Source: Malus domestica (Eukaryota > Streptophyta > Magnoliopsida > Rosales > Rosaceae). Taken from it: a stretch of DNA of 64,000 nt. The notes under the pieces are model-generated. The model saw only the letters and a list, made by a program, of their open reading frames with translations, had not been told where the DNA came from and did not search any database. Made by a program: the position numbers and the translations under genes. The DNA lies in contig NC_091667.1 in assembly GCF_042453785.1 (NCBI RefSeq), forward strand, positions 21,689,501-21,753,500, written 5' to 3'. Position 1 is the stretch's first letter. Every line of letters begins with the position of its first letter. Positions 46,500-57,472 of the stretch are shown piece by piece.

Positions 46500-47838
46500 T
46501 CTTCACTTTGATCTCTGAGATTTAAAATAGATAAGAGTGGTTCTTGAATTTGTCCATCATCAATCATTTTGGTCATTTCGTGAAAAATCTTCGTTTAATA
46601 AGACTAAACTGACAATGGGTAAAGTACAAAAAACTACCTCAACTATTGGTGAGTGTCACGACACTTTCATACCTCATCTTTTAAAATTGATAGTGTCATA
46701 CCTCATGTTTAGAATTTGATCCAATGTTATACCTTCCGTTACTTGGTCATTTACTTTTCAGTTAAATGCTGACGTGGCTTGATTCGGGGTCCATTTTCTA
46801 TTAAAAATATTAATAAAATATTATTATAAAAAATATTTAATATTTTTTAAAATAATAAAGAAAAGTAAAAAAAAAATCCCTATGTTCGTCCCTTCCCCCC
46901 CTCTCTCTCTCCCCATCTTCATCTTCTTCCTTGCTTAATCTTCAACAAAAAAAAAAAACAAAAAAAAATAAATTTGAAAACCCATCAACCCCCCAACCCC
47001 CCCGGGGAAGAAGAAGAAGAAGAAAAAATAAATAAAAATTAAATGCAACCCAACCCAGTTCTCCTTCTTCTTCTTTCTGGGTTCACCGGGGGGGTTCTTT
47101 TTCTTCTCCTTCTTCTTCTTTCTAGGTTGTGGGTGGGGGACGAACTGGGTTGGGTTGGGTTTTTTTTTTCTTCTTCTTTTTTCTCGGTTGCAGGGGGTTG
47201 AGGGGGGCGCGAATTGGGTTGGGTTGCATTTAATTTTTTTTTTTCTTCCCCGGGGGGGGGGTTGGGGGGTTGATGGGTTTTCAATTTTTTGTTTTTTTGT
47301 TTTTTTTTTTGTTGAAGATTAAGCAGGGAAGAAGATGAAGATGGGGAGAGAGAGGGGGGAAGGGACGAATAAAGGGATTTTTAAATTTTTTTTTTTTACT
47401 TTTCTTTATTATTTTAAAAAATATTAAATAATTTTTTTTAGTTTTTAATAATTTTTTAATAGAAAATGGGCCCTGAATCAAGCCACGTCAGCATTTAACT
47501 GAAAAGTAAACGCCAAGTAACGGAAGGTATAACATTGGACCAAATTCTAAAGATGAGTTATGACATTGGCAATTTTAAAAGATGAGGTATGAAAGTGTCA
47601 TGACACCAATAGTTGAGGGAGTTTTTTGTTCTTTACCCTACCCAATGACAAAATTACTTTCAAATTTTATCAAATCATTTTGGTTCATTGTTTATTAAAT
47701 TGAGGATATTTTTGTTATTTTGGTTCTTATTTAACCGAAGTTTTTCACAAAATGATTGGTGGTGAACAAACTCAAGAATCATTTCTATCAATTTCAAATC
47801 TCAGGGATCAAAGTGAGGAGATATCAATTTCAAGAACT
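46500..47838. mobile_element. Foldback (long inverted repeat) element
   Basis: Two arms of about 550-600 bp are inverted copies: about 46500-47060 and about 47210-47838. The inner arm ends pair GGGTAAAGTACAAAAAAC (46617) with its inverted partner at about 47638. The outer arms pair CACTTTGATCTCTGAG with its partner near 47805-47820. The loop of about 150 bp is rich in TTCTTCTTC and GGGTTGGGTT. There is no coding potential. A nested arrangement of two related MITE-type elements is possible. Confidence 0.8.
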
Positions 47839-47927
47839 ATTTTGATTAAAATACCTTATAAATAAGATAGTTAAAATTTTAGTATACTCTAACGTATAAA
47901 ATTCATTAAATTTGAGCATATTTATAG

Positions 47928-48092
47928 GAAAACTAATGAAAAGGGCTTGAAAACTTTGAGTTTTAACAATAAGGACAAAATAAAGGGTAAAGTGAATAGT
48001 ATCAGGATTAACTTTTTAGTGTAAAAATGTGGTTTTTCGTTAAAATGAACAGTACCGAAAGCTTTTCGTTAAAATTTTCTTTAAAATATTCT
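47928..48092 (+). repeat. Dispersed approximately 150-bp repeat, copy 2
   Basis: This has the same family landmarks as 12800-12958 in opposite orientation: TTGAAAACTTTGAGTTTTAA, AAGGACAAAATAAAGGGTAA and GTGGTTTTTCGTTAAA. It lies about 90 bp right of the foldback element. Confidence 0.7.
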
Positions 48093-48752
48093 AGAATACA
48101 GTCTATGATTTGTCACCTCTCAATAGCAAATTGGGAGAGATTTGGACATTTGGATAAATTGTTTTCCATTTCCTCATTTTGAACCTTTTTGTGGCAAGAT
48201 TTATTAATTCACACATATTATAACATGTGAAAAATTATTCATAATATATTACAAAGTATAAACTCATTCACTTATTTATGATATAAAACATTGAATTGTT
48301 AACACCATATGATAATATTGCTTTTACGAATATTCTCAAGTTTTCAAGTTGGACCTTATGCAGTAGGAATTTAGGGTGTCTTACTCATATGTTTGGTGTT
48401 GAATACAAAATAAATTGGGTTATTTAATATATCGTTATATATGGATTACAAGTCATGTCTTACATGTCTCTACCAATTCAATCCTATCTCTAATGCATAA
48501 TCCCATCCAACCTACAAAACAAGCCCTTAATGACTACCAATTGGTTTTCGAATCCCTATTAAAGAGTTTCTTATTTGACATAAACTTCAAACCAAGTGAT
48601 ATGATTGATGAAATACTAAAATTAGTTGTACAAAATGAGATGAATAAAATGTCGATTAGTGGTTAACTGGGTGGGTAAAAGACATATTAGTGACTAATTG
48701 GTCCCATTAGTCACCATTAAGCTGTTTACCCGCTTCATTATGTACACATATA
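48093..48752. other. Non-coding DNA left of the Harbinger element
   Basis: AT-rich sequence without a supported gene. A stretch near 48370-48535 resembles the MITE-like block at 29009-29240 (shared CAATTCAATCCTAT). Confidence 0.4.
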
Positions 48753-49566
48753 GGGCGTGTTTGTTTGACCTTCTTAGGGGGGACTGGACTAGACTACACT
48801 AATTGGTATTGTAGTCTGATGTTTGGTAGGGGCAAGGATTAGGTTTAATGGGATTAGATCCGACTCGCACGGATTAAACCCTTCGCTAGCAGTTCTTAGC
48901 GAACCACCCCAAAAACGTCCGGATTCGTAAGACCTCCTCCCTCACGTCGTCCTCCTCATCCTCATCTCTGCGTCCTGCTCGCCGTCAGCTGCATCCTGGT
49001 CGCCCTCATCTGCATCCTGCTCCTCATCTGTTCCTCTCGTCGTCCGCTCCCTCGTCTTCACGTAACAGATCTGCTCGCCCTCATCTGCCTCCAGTTGTTT
49101 GGTAAGCTTCGATTGTTCGAATTTTTTCGTCGATTTGGGTCGATTTGGGCGGATTTTTTTCGTCGATTTGGGCGTATTTGTTTTGGGTTTGAGCTTTATT
49201 TGATTCTGCAGTTGAACAAATTTTAGGGTTTTGATATTTAGGTGAAATTGAGATTAGAAATTGGGGTTTTCATAAAGCTTGGACTTTGGGGTTTGAAATT
49301 GACATTAGAAATTTGGAATTTGGGGTTTGAAATTTGGAATTTGGGGTTTTCATAAAGCAGTGTGTGTGTGTGTTATTACAAAACATAGCTTGCTGTTGCT
49401 CTGGCCTTCGATTAATGGTTGATTCTGTGGGATAAGTTTGTATATCTTTTGATTCTGGTTTTCTAGGGTCTGTAGCTTTTAGATTTTAATTTCTTAACCA
49501 GTCAATTGTTGATTTCGATTGTGCAGTGTGAGTTATTACAAAACATTGTTGAGTTATTTGATTTAG

Positions 49567-50251
49567 GTGTGTGTGCAGTGTGTGTGTGAATGAGTGTGTA
49601 TGTAGTGTGTGTGTGTGTGCAGTGTGTGTGTGAATGAGTGTGTATGCAGTGTGTGTGTGAATGAGTGTGTATGCAGTGTGTGTGTATGCAGTGTGTGTGT
49701 GCAGTGTGTGTGTGCAGTGTGTGTGTGCAGTGTGTGTGTGTGTGTGTGTGAGGGTAAGAGTGTGTTGCACTCTGTCCCCGTGTGTGTGTGTGTGTGACAG
49801 TGTGTGTGTGTGAGTGTGAGTGTAAGTGTGAGTGTGAGTGAGTGTGAGTGTGAGTGAGTGTGAGTGAGTGCAAGGTGTATGCAGTGTGTGTGTTTGTTGC
49901 ACTCTGTCCCCGTGTGTGTGTGTGTGTGACAGTGTGTGTGTGTGAGTGTGAGTGTAAGTGTGAGTGTGAGTGAGTGTGAGTGTGAGTGAGTGTGAGTGTA
50001 AGTGTGAGTGTGAGTGAGTGTGAGTGTGAGTGAGTGTGAGTGTGAGTGTGTGTGCAGTGTGTGTGTGTGTATGCAGTGTGTGTGTGTTAGTGTGTTGCAT
50101 TCTGTCCCCGTGTGTGTGTGTGTGTGACTGTGTTTGTGGGTGAGTGTGAGTGTAAGTGTGAGTGTGAGTGTGAGTGTGTGTGCAGTGTGTGTGTGTATGC
50201 AGTGTGTGTGTGAATCAAGCTGTATGCAGTGTGTGTGTGAAAGAGTGTGTA

Positions 50252-50289
<38 letters not shown>

Positions 50290-51148
50290 TGTGTGTGCAG
50301 TGTGTGTGTGTGTGTGAGTGTGTATGCAGTGTGTGTGTGTGTGTGCAGTGTGTGTGTGAATGAGTGTGTATGCAATGTGTGTGTGAATGACTGTGTATGC
50401 AGTGTGTGTGTGTGTATGCAGTGTGTGTGTGCAGTGTGTGTGTGTGAGGGTAAGAGTGTGTTGCACTCTGTCCCCGTGTGTGTGTGAGTGTGAGTGTGAG
50501 TGTGTGTGCAGTGTGTGTGTGCAGTGTGTGTGTGAGTGTGTAAGCAGTGTGTGTGTGCAGTGTGTGTGTGAATGAGTGTGTATGCAGTGTGTGTGTGTGT
50601 GTGTGAGGGTAAGAGTGTGTTGCACTCTGTCCCCGTGTGTGTGTGTGTGTGACTGTGTTTGTGTGTGAGTGTGAGTGAGTGTGAGTGAGTGTGAATGTGA
50701 GTGTGTGTGAGTGTGAGTGTGTGTGCGGTGTGTGTGTGTGCAGTGTGAGTGTGAGTGTGTGTGCAGTGTGTGTGTGTGCAGTGTGTGTGTGCAGTGTGTG
50801 TGTGTGTGTGAGGGTAAGAGTGTGTTGCACTCTGTCCCCGTGTGTGTGTGTGTGACTGTGTTTGTGTGTGAGTGTGAGTGAGTGTGAGTGTGAATGTGTG
50901 TGAGTGTGAGTGTGTGTGCAGTGTGTGTGTGTGCAGTGTGTGTGTGAGTGTGTAAGCAGTGTGTGTGTGCAGTGTGTGTGTGAATGAGTGTGTGCAGTGT
51001 GCAGTGTGTGTGTGTGTGAGTGTGAGTGTGAGTGTGTGTGAGTGTGAGTGTGAGTGTGTGTGAGTGTGAGTGTGTGCAGTGTGTGTGTGAGTGTGTAAGC
51101 AGTGTGTGTGTGCAGTGTGTGTGTGAATGAGTGTGTATGTAGTGTGTG

Positions 51149-51179
<31 letters not shown>

Positions 51180-51597
51180 AGGGTAAGAGTGTGTTGCACT
51201 CTGTCCCCGTGTGTGTGTGTGTGTGACTGTGTTTGTGTGTGAGTGTGAGTGAGTGTGAGTGTGAGTGTGTGTGCAGTGTGTGTGTGTGCAGTGTGTGTGT
51301 GTGAATGAGTGTGTATGCAGTGTGTGTGTGTGTAGTGTGTGTGTACTGTGTGTGCAAGGTGTATGCAGTGTGTGTGTTTGTGTACTGTGTATGCAGTGTG
51401 TATGTATGCAGGGTGTATGCAGTGTGTGTATGTATGTATGCACTGTGTGTGTACTTGCAGGGTGTGTGTGTAGTGTATGCAGTGTGTGTGTGTAGTGTAT
51501 GTAGTGTGTGTGTAGTGTATGCAGTGTATGTAGTGTGTGTATGTATGTACTGTGTTTGCAGTGTGTATGTATGTACTGTGTATACAATGTGAATGTT
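49567..51597 (+). repeat. 2-kb TG-rich composite satellite
   Basis: The block is made of (TG)n, GTGAGTGTGAG, GCAGTGTGTGTG and AATGAGTGTGTATGCAG units. A landmark TTGCACTCTGTCCCCG (one copy TTGCAT) recurs seven times, near 49765, 49896, 50094, 50461, 50620, 50825 and 51193, often preceded by GAGGGTAAGAGTG. Spacing is irregular, 130-370 bp, so this is a higher-order array of simple repeats. The long His/Thr open frames on the minus strand are artefacts of the dinucleotide repeat. Confidence 0.95.
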
Positions 51598-51813
51598 TTG
51601 TATTGTGTGGGGTTGATGCTGAATTGCAATTTGTTGTGGTTGTTGGTTGCAGAGAAGAGGAGCATAAACGGAAGGCTAAGGCTAAGGCTACTGCATTACA
51701 GGTGTCCTTTAATTTCCCTTTTCACATGCAATGCCTAGCAATGATAGCAATCCTCATACTAGTGTTCTTAGACACATGTTTATAGATGTATAAGAGTAGA
51801 ACATTTTGAATAT

Positions 51814-52060
51814 GATGCCTCGGGTTAATGAAATTTTTTTTTTTTCAACGCCACCTGTATATTTGTTGCCTCGGGTTAATGAAATTTTTTTTTTTTCAAC
51901 GAAATTTTTTTTTTTTCAACGCCACCTGTATATTTGTTGCCTCGGGTTAATGAAACTTTTTTTTTTTCAACGCCACCTATATATTTGTTGCCTCGGGTTA
52001 ATGATAACTTTTTTTTTTCAACGTCATATGTATATTTGCTGCCTCGGGTTAATGATTTAG
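51814..52060 (+). repeat. About 52-bp tandem repeat upstream of the transposase
   Basis: Five copies of GCCTCGGGTTAATGA followed by a T run and CAACGCCACCTGTATATTTG occur at 51816, 51868, 51939, 51990 and 52041. One unit carries an extra partial duplication near 51900. The last unit ends about 40 bp before the transposase start codon. Confidence 0.9.
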
Positions 52061-52096
52061 TTAATTTGTTTTTTGTTTTTTTTTGTTTGGATAGAT

Positions 52097-53478
52097 ATGG
52101 ATCGAAGGAAGCTTTTATTGATCTTATTGTTAGAGATGTCTTATTTGGAGACAATTTGTATTTGTACGATTCTTGTGGTGATGATGCTACGTGGCAAACA
52201 GAGACATGTTGAACGACCCACATTGACTAACCGTTCACTTATTAGACGAGAGATTAGTTTGTGTTATCTGAATGGTATAATAGGGAATACTGATACTGAA
52301 TGTGTTAACGAATTGAGAATGGATAGAAGGACTTTTGGCATATTATGCGACTTACTTCGTCAAGATGGGAGGGTAAAAACTGATGGTTTGGTGTCTGTAG
52401 AGGAACAGGTGTGTATGACTTTACAAATATTAGCACATCATACTAAGAATCGTAGTGTTGGCGGTAAATTTTATAGGTCGGGAGAGACTATAAGTAGGTA
52501 TTTCAATAGCGTATTGCAAGGAATTTTGCGATTACAAGGTATCCTACTAAAAGTCCCCCAGCCTGTGCCTATTGATTCTACAGATGCTAGGTGGCGATGT
52601 TTTAAGGTATGATGAGAAATATTTTTCATTTTCCCTAAGCTTTAACTCTTCATTCCCTTTGTATAAATTAACAAAAAGTTTTTTATTTTTTATTTTTAAG
52701 AATTGCTTGGGAGCATTGGATGGAACACACATTGATGTGCATGTACCTGAAATTGACAAACCAAGATACCGAACAAGAAAGGGTCGAGTCGCAACTAATG
52801 TGTTAGGTGTGTGTTCAGGAGATATGCAGTTCATATATGTGTTTCCGGGGTGGGAGGGTTCCGCATCAGACTCTAGAGTGCTACATGATGCAATTAGTAG
52901 GCCTAATGGTTTTAAGGTACCAGCGGGTAAGACTATTACTTAGTCTCAACTTTCTAAGTTAGGTTTGGTTCTGTTTGTCAACTACAAAACACTAATAAGG
53001 TCTGTTTTTTTTTTCATTAGGTTGTTATTACCTTGTAGATGGTGGTTATACAAATGGTGAAGGATTCCTTGCACCCTATAGAGGAATACCTTATCATTTA
53101 TCTGAATGGGAGGGACGAACACCTTCTAATAAGGAAGAATATTTTAACATGAAGCATTCTAAGGCAAGGAATGTAATTGAACGCTGTTTTGGCTTGCTAA
53201 AAGGAAGGTGGTCGATACTAAGGAGTCCATCTTTCTATCCGATAAGGACACAAGGTCGAATAATTACCGCTTGTTGCCTACTACACAAACTTATTAGGCA
53301 AGAGATGTCAGTAGATCCAATGGAGAATTTGCCAATAATAGAAGATGGACAAAATACAGAAGAAGGTGAATATGTTGGTAGTGTTCAATCATCGGACCAG
53401 TGGACTGCAATGAGGAATGATATGGCTCAGGAAATGTATAATGAGTGGAGAGCAATTAGGAACCAGCAACCGAACTAG
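52097..53478 (+). CDS. PIF/Harbinger transposase (HARBI1-like DDE nuclease)
   Basis: This transposase cuts and joins the ends of the Harbinger element. Three exons, 52097-52606, 52701-52926 and 53021-53478, total 1194 nt (397 aa); splice sites are GT-AG and phases close. The N-terminal part has an HTH-like region ([14 protein letters not shown] to [17 protein letters not shown]). The catalytic acids fit DDE: Asp177 in GALDGTH, Asp227 in GSASDSRVL and Glu299 in [27 protein letters not shown] is a conserved block between the last two. There are no internal stops. An upstream in-frame Met at 52073 would add eight residues (MFFFVWID); I prefer the later start. A leader exon near 51640-51700 is possible. 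Activity depends on expression, which sequence cannot show. Confidence 0.92.
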
Positions 53479-53678
53479 CTATATGTTTTAATGATAACAT
53501 TTTATTTTAGTATTCCTTTTTATCATGCATTTGTTAGATATTAGCACAATGATTGGATGATATGCAAATTAATTGGATATTATGCAAGTTGATTGGATAT
53601 TATGCAAGTTGATTGGATATTATGCAAATTGATTATTTGTATGGTATTTTCCTTCATTAAAATATTTTTTGTTTAGGT

Positions 53679-54669
53679 ATGGATAACGAAAATATTTTGA
53701 ATGCTACTCAAGAGCCAAAAGGAAGAAGGCGTAAATGGGAAGCATTTGAGGAAGAAGTATTACTAGGAGTTCTTGAGGATTTTGTTGCTCGAAAGCAACG
53801 GTGTGACACAGGTGCTTTCAAACAAGGTACTTTGGTTGAAATAGCAAAAGCTGTCAATGTTTTATGTCCTCATTCAAATATAAAGGCAAATCCACATATT
53901 GAGTCCAAGTTGAAGAAATGGAAAAAAACATATAGTATGGTCGTTGACATGATAAACACAAGTGGATTTGCATGGAATGATGTCAAAAAGTGCGTTGAAG
54001 TTGACAGTGATGACGCATGGCAAACTTATGTGCAGGTTCATATCCTATTTTATTTATGCATTAGTTATATTCTTGCTCTTATATTTGTTACGAATGCTAA
54101 ATTTTAGTTTTGCTATGTTGATATAATCTTAGAGAAATAAAGAAGCCGATGGATGGAGAAGCAAGCCTTTTCCACTGTTTGATAGATTTGCATATATATT
54201 TGGAAAAGATCGGGCTACGGGTAATGTAGCCGAAACCCCTGCTCAAATGGTGGAGGAACAAAGTCATGATCATGTTGGTGAAAGTGATATTGGAGGTGAT
54301 AATTTTGTTTCTTCAATGAACCAACAAAGCCAACAAAGCACCCCATCTGAAAATAGCCAAAGAAAGAGGAAAAGAGCTGTGGGAAGTTCAAGTGATGGAA
54401 CCGAGGCAATTATCAGTGGACTGAAAGATTTTTATGTTGAAAGTGGGAAGAGGATGCAAATGGTAACTGAAGCTTTAGTTCAAGGTATTGCAGATCATAC
54501 TGACATAGCTAATGAACTTGAAGCAATGGGTCTCTCTCCTATGGATCAAATTGATGCATTGTCTCTTATTTTGGATAAACCAAAAAATGTGGGAGTGTTC
54601 AGGGCAATCAAACCGGAACTCAAGAAAGTGTTCGTCCAAATGCTTCTAAGCGACAACGCAAGGGGATGA
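53679..54669 (+). CDS. Myb/SANT-like DNA-binding protein of the Harbinger element
   Basis: In PIF/Harbinger systems this second protein binds the element's ends and helps nuclear import and recruitment of the transposase. Two exons, 53679-54035 and 54133-54669, total 894 nt (297 aa), with a phase-0 GT-AG intron. The N-terminal Myb/SANT-like domain starts RRKWEAFEEEVLLGVLEDFV, continues through ESKLKKWKKTYSMVVDMI and FAWNDVKKCVEVD, and ends near PFPLFDRFAYIFGKDRATG. A polar Gln/Ser-rich linker has a basic stretch, QRKRKRAV, a likely nuclear signal. The C-terminus is helical (IADHTDIANELEAMGLSPMD). It lies 200 bp downstream of the transposase on the same strand. Confidence 0.9.
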
Positions 54670-55789
54670 GGATTTTTGCTAATGTTAACATGGATGTATT
54701 TTATTAACGTTAACATGGATGTATTTTATTAATCATACAATCTTATGTTATGACTTATAACTTAGCTTTGCACTAGTATTTTGGCTTATGTTAACTAGCC
54801 ATTTTGTAAATTATGGAGATCTATTTTGGCTATTGTTAACTAATGTTAACTAGAATTTTCTAAATTATGGAGATCTTATGTACTTGTATTTGTTGAAGTT
54901 GCATGTATTGGCCACTATTATTTTTCTTCTGTTGGGTGATAGAGTTTAAATCAAGCTACATTTGTAAATTAAACCCAATTCTATTAGCAGGTAATAGAAA
55001 CAAAACAATTGTCAATTTTTTTTTAAGATTCATAATATACATGGTAAAAATATGCTCCAATTAACCCATATCATGAGATTTGTAGCATTACTCTATTACA
55101 CAATGGCAAAAATTTGTAGTCCTAGTCTAAGCAAACACAAATCTGGTGAACAGTACTGTTTTTCTTATCCTGCTTCTTAGTCCGAGACTGCACCAAACGC
55201 TTCACTAAGTTAGTCCAGCTTAGTCCAGTCTAAGCCAGTCCAGCTTAGTCCCGGCAGCTAGTCCAGTCCAAGACAGTCCGGCGCAACAAACGCACCCATA
55301 ATGTAAGTGACTATTCTCAAATTTGTTTTTTTGTAGTAGTAAGTCTCATCGCCCATAAACATTAACCCATGAACTTTTTATTCTCTATTTCTAAATCTCA
55401 AGAGAGCCTAGTAGGGATTACTTACGTAGTAATTACTTTTTATGAAACACTTTTATTAGACGCATACAAAAAATTTGATTAAAAAAAATTAAAATGCTAT
55501 AAAATCATTTTGATAAAAAGAAGCTTATCTGTTGCGTTATTTGAATATTGGAACAAAATGGAAAAAAGTAGGTACCTGACACATGATCATTTTATTAGTA
55601 TATAATAAAATATTTTTTATTTCTATTTTAATTTAAAATAAAATTTAAAATAGAAATTGTCTAGAAAACAACTAGTAAGTACTTTTACTCAGCATTCAAA
55701 AAGTACTTTTATGTCTTATTTTTATATTTTTCTATCAAACACTATTATAATCTTTTAGTTGTCTTAAAATACTTTCAGTTATTTCATAA

Positions 55790-55926
55790 ACAATTTGAAA
55801 ACTTTGAGTTTTAATGATAAGGACAAAATAAAGGGTAAAATGAATAGTACCAGGATTGACTTTTTGGTGTAAAAATGTGGTTTTTCGTTAAAGTGAACAG
55901 TACCAGGTGCTTTTTGTTAAAGTTCC
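55790..55926 (+). repeat. Dispersed approximately 150-bp repeat, copy 3
   Basis: This shares TTGAAAACTTTGAGTTTTAA, AAGGACAAAATAAAGGGTAA and GTGGTTTTTCGTTAAAGTGA with the copies at 12800-12958 and 47928-48092. Confidence 0.7.
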
Positions 55927-57055
55927 ATTTTTTATTCTCTTTTACAACACAATAAGTTTTGATACATCGATATATAAACAAATGGAAAAAAAAATCTTTT
56001 TGTAGGACTTTAATTTATGAATTTCATTTCAACACTTTATAGACTGGTGAGCTGGCTAATTGTATACTAGAGTGTCGATCACAACTTGCTTTTGATAAAT
56101 TATGGTGTGACCCCAATTCTTGCTCTAGCTTTACCTTTTTTTTTTGGTATATAGAATAAACTTAAAACCTTATATAAATTCAACATTTAAAATCCGAACT
56201 CTAAACCTAAGGCAAAAACTTGTGTCGTTATTGATAATCCCAAACACTAAACATTGTCAATTCACTGGCCGAGAGGAAAATTGTACGATCCAACATCAAT
56301 GTCCGAATGAAAGTTTGAATATTAACGTCTAAACTGAATAGTGATTCCACCGACATCCAACATCAAAGGATAATTATCAATTAGTTGGAATAAAGATAAG
56401 GGATAATGATTAAAGTATTAGTCCAATCCCTCAAGCCAAGGGATAATTGGGATTAGTATCATCCAGAGTTTTATCCTCTTGACTTTACCTATATATGGAA
56501 TGTGATGAATAGAACCATGGTCCTTTTGTCGATCCTTGGCATGCAATAGATCCATCTCCCTTTGTCTTATTTCCAAGTAGTGGTGCAAGTTGTGTTTTGC
56601 TTCCCTTAGCTTTTGTGCGTGTTATGCTTGCCACTTGCTTTTGAGTTCTTCACACTTTCCATGTGAAATCCACCCAAGACAAGGGAGATGACACACTTGG
56701 GTGTTGAAAAACAAAAGCCAAGTGGCCAGTTTCTGTTTTTTTTTTTTTTTTTTTCCTTCTTTTTTCTGGTCCATTATATTGTCTTCTTCTACCTTTATAA
56801 AACCTAATTTCTTTCTCTGCTCACTTTCAAATTTATTCTCTCATAATTAAGCCAAAATAAAAAATAAATTATTCTCTTATTTATGCAAAGCCACATCTTT
56901 TAGGAACCCCACCTCCTTACAACTTTGTTCGTCTTTGTGGATATTATTTCGGTCGGTATTAACAAACCTCCCGATCCTTAGGTTAGGACCTTGTTCCCCC
57001 GCTTCTCCTATCTACATGTAATCTCTTTTTCTTTTTTACAAGTGAACAGGAATAC

Positions 57056-57223
57056 CACTATAGTCTAGCGGTATTCATCTTCACTTGTAAGTGAGAGATC
57101 TTAGGTTCAGTTCTCATCAAAGGCGAATTTGAACCTCATTATTGTTAGCCCATTGTGAAGCTTAGCTCACTCTCCCACCCCCTTAGTGTAAATAATATTT
57201 TTTGTTAAAAAAAAAAAAAGAGT
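57056..57223 (+). mobile_element. tRNA-derived SINE copy
   Basis: A box A-like TAGTCTAGCGG (57061-57071) and a degenerate box B (GGTTCAGTTCTC) are followed by AACCTCATTATTGTTAGCCC, CCCTTAGTGTAAATAATA and TTGTTAAAAA with an A tail. Just upstream is an inverted copy of the SINE head (ACAAGTGAACAGGAATACCA), making a palindrome. Confidence 0.75.
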
Positions 57224-57310
57224 GGGAAGATTTGGATTAATCAGCATAATGGGTCCCCGACTCCCCATAATAATGTGCTATCGAACTTGTTATTTTTATT
57301 GGGGGTAATT

Positions 57311-57472
57311 GTGTAAATGACTCAGTTGGATAATACTTAGAGTTAGTTGGATATTTGTTTTGTTTGTTAGTTAAAGAGTGATTGGTAGTGGCATGTGTAA
57401 ATGAGTTGTATATATATACAACAATCTTGTAATCTAATTATTCATTGAATGAAAATATATTCTTTCCAACAT
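57311..57472 (+). repeat. Probable 5' LTR of a decayed copia element
   Basis: The block starts near TGTGTAAATGACTCAG and ends TCTTTCCAACA. It is followed at once by TGGTATCA, the usual plant initiator-tRNA-Met primer-binding site. A copia-type gag follows. The left boundary is approximate because the partner LTR is absent. Confidence 0.6.

Larger units (their letters stand above)
48753..55297 (+). mobile_element. PIF/Harbinger DNA transposon, apparently complete and autonomous
   Basis: The TIRs are GGGCGTGTTTGTTTGACC (left) and GGGTGCGTTTGTTGCGCC (right, minus strand), with further subterminal pairing (GGACTGGACTAG). ATA flanks both ends (48750-48752 and 55298-55300), a 3-bp target duplication. 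The 6545-bp interior carries an intact DDE transposase (52097-53478) and an intact Myb/SANT-like protein (53679-54669), the two proteins PIF/Harbinger elements need. A 2-kb TG-rich satellite fills the 5' part. Confidence 0.9.
55298..57310. other. Non-coding DNA right of the Harbinger element
   Basis: This contains one dispersed repeat (55790-55926) and a SINE (57056-57223). A T run lies at about 56737-56754. No gene is supported; the frame at 56144-56332 is not recognisable. Confidence 0.45.

Noticed and set aside
47039..47284. Pro/Arg/Lys-rich open frame inside the foldback loop
   Set aside because: Low-complexity sequence from CTT and GGGTTGGG repeats; no support as a gene.
49486..51665. 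Very long His/Thr-rich open frames on the minus strand (up to 700 codons) and Cys/Val-rich ones on the plus strand
   Set aside because: They are read through a (TG)n/(AC)n satellite, which lacks stops in several frames. They have no domain, no codon bias and no plausible start context.
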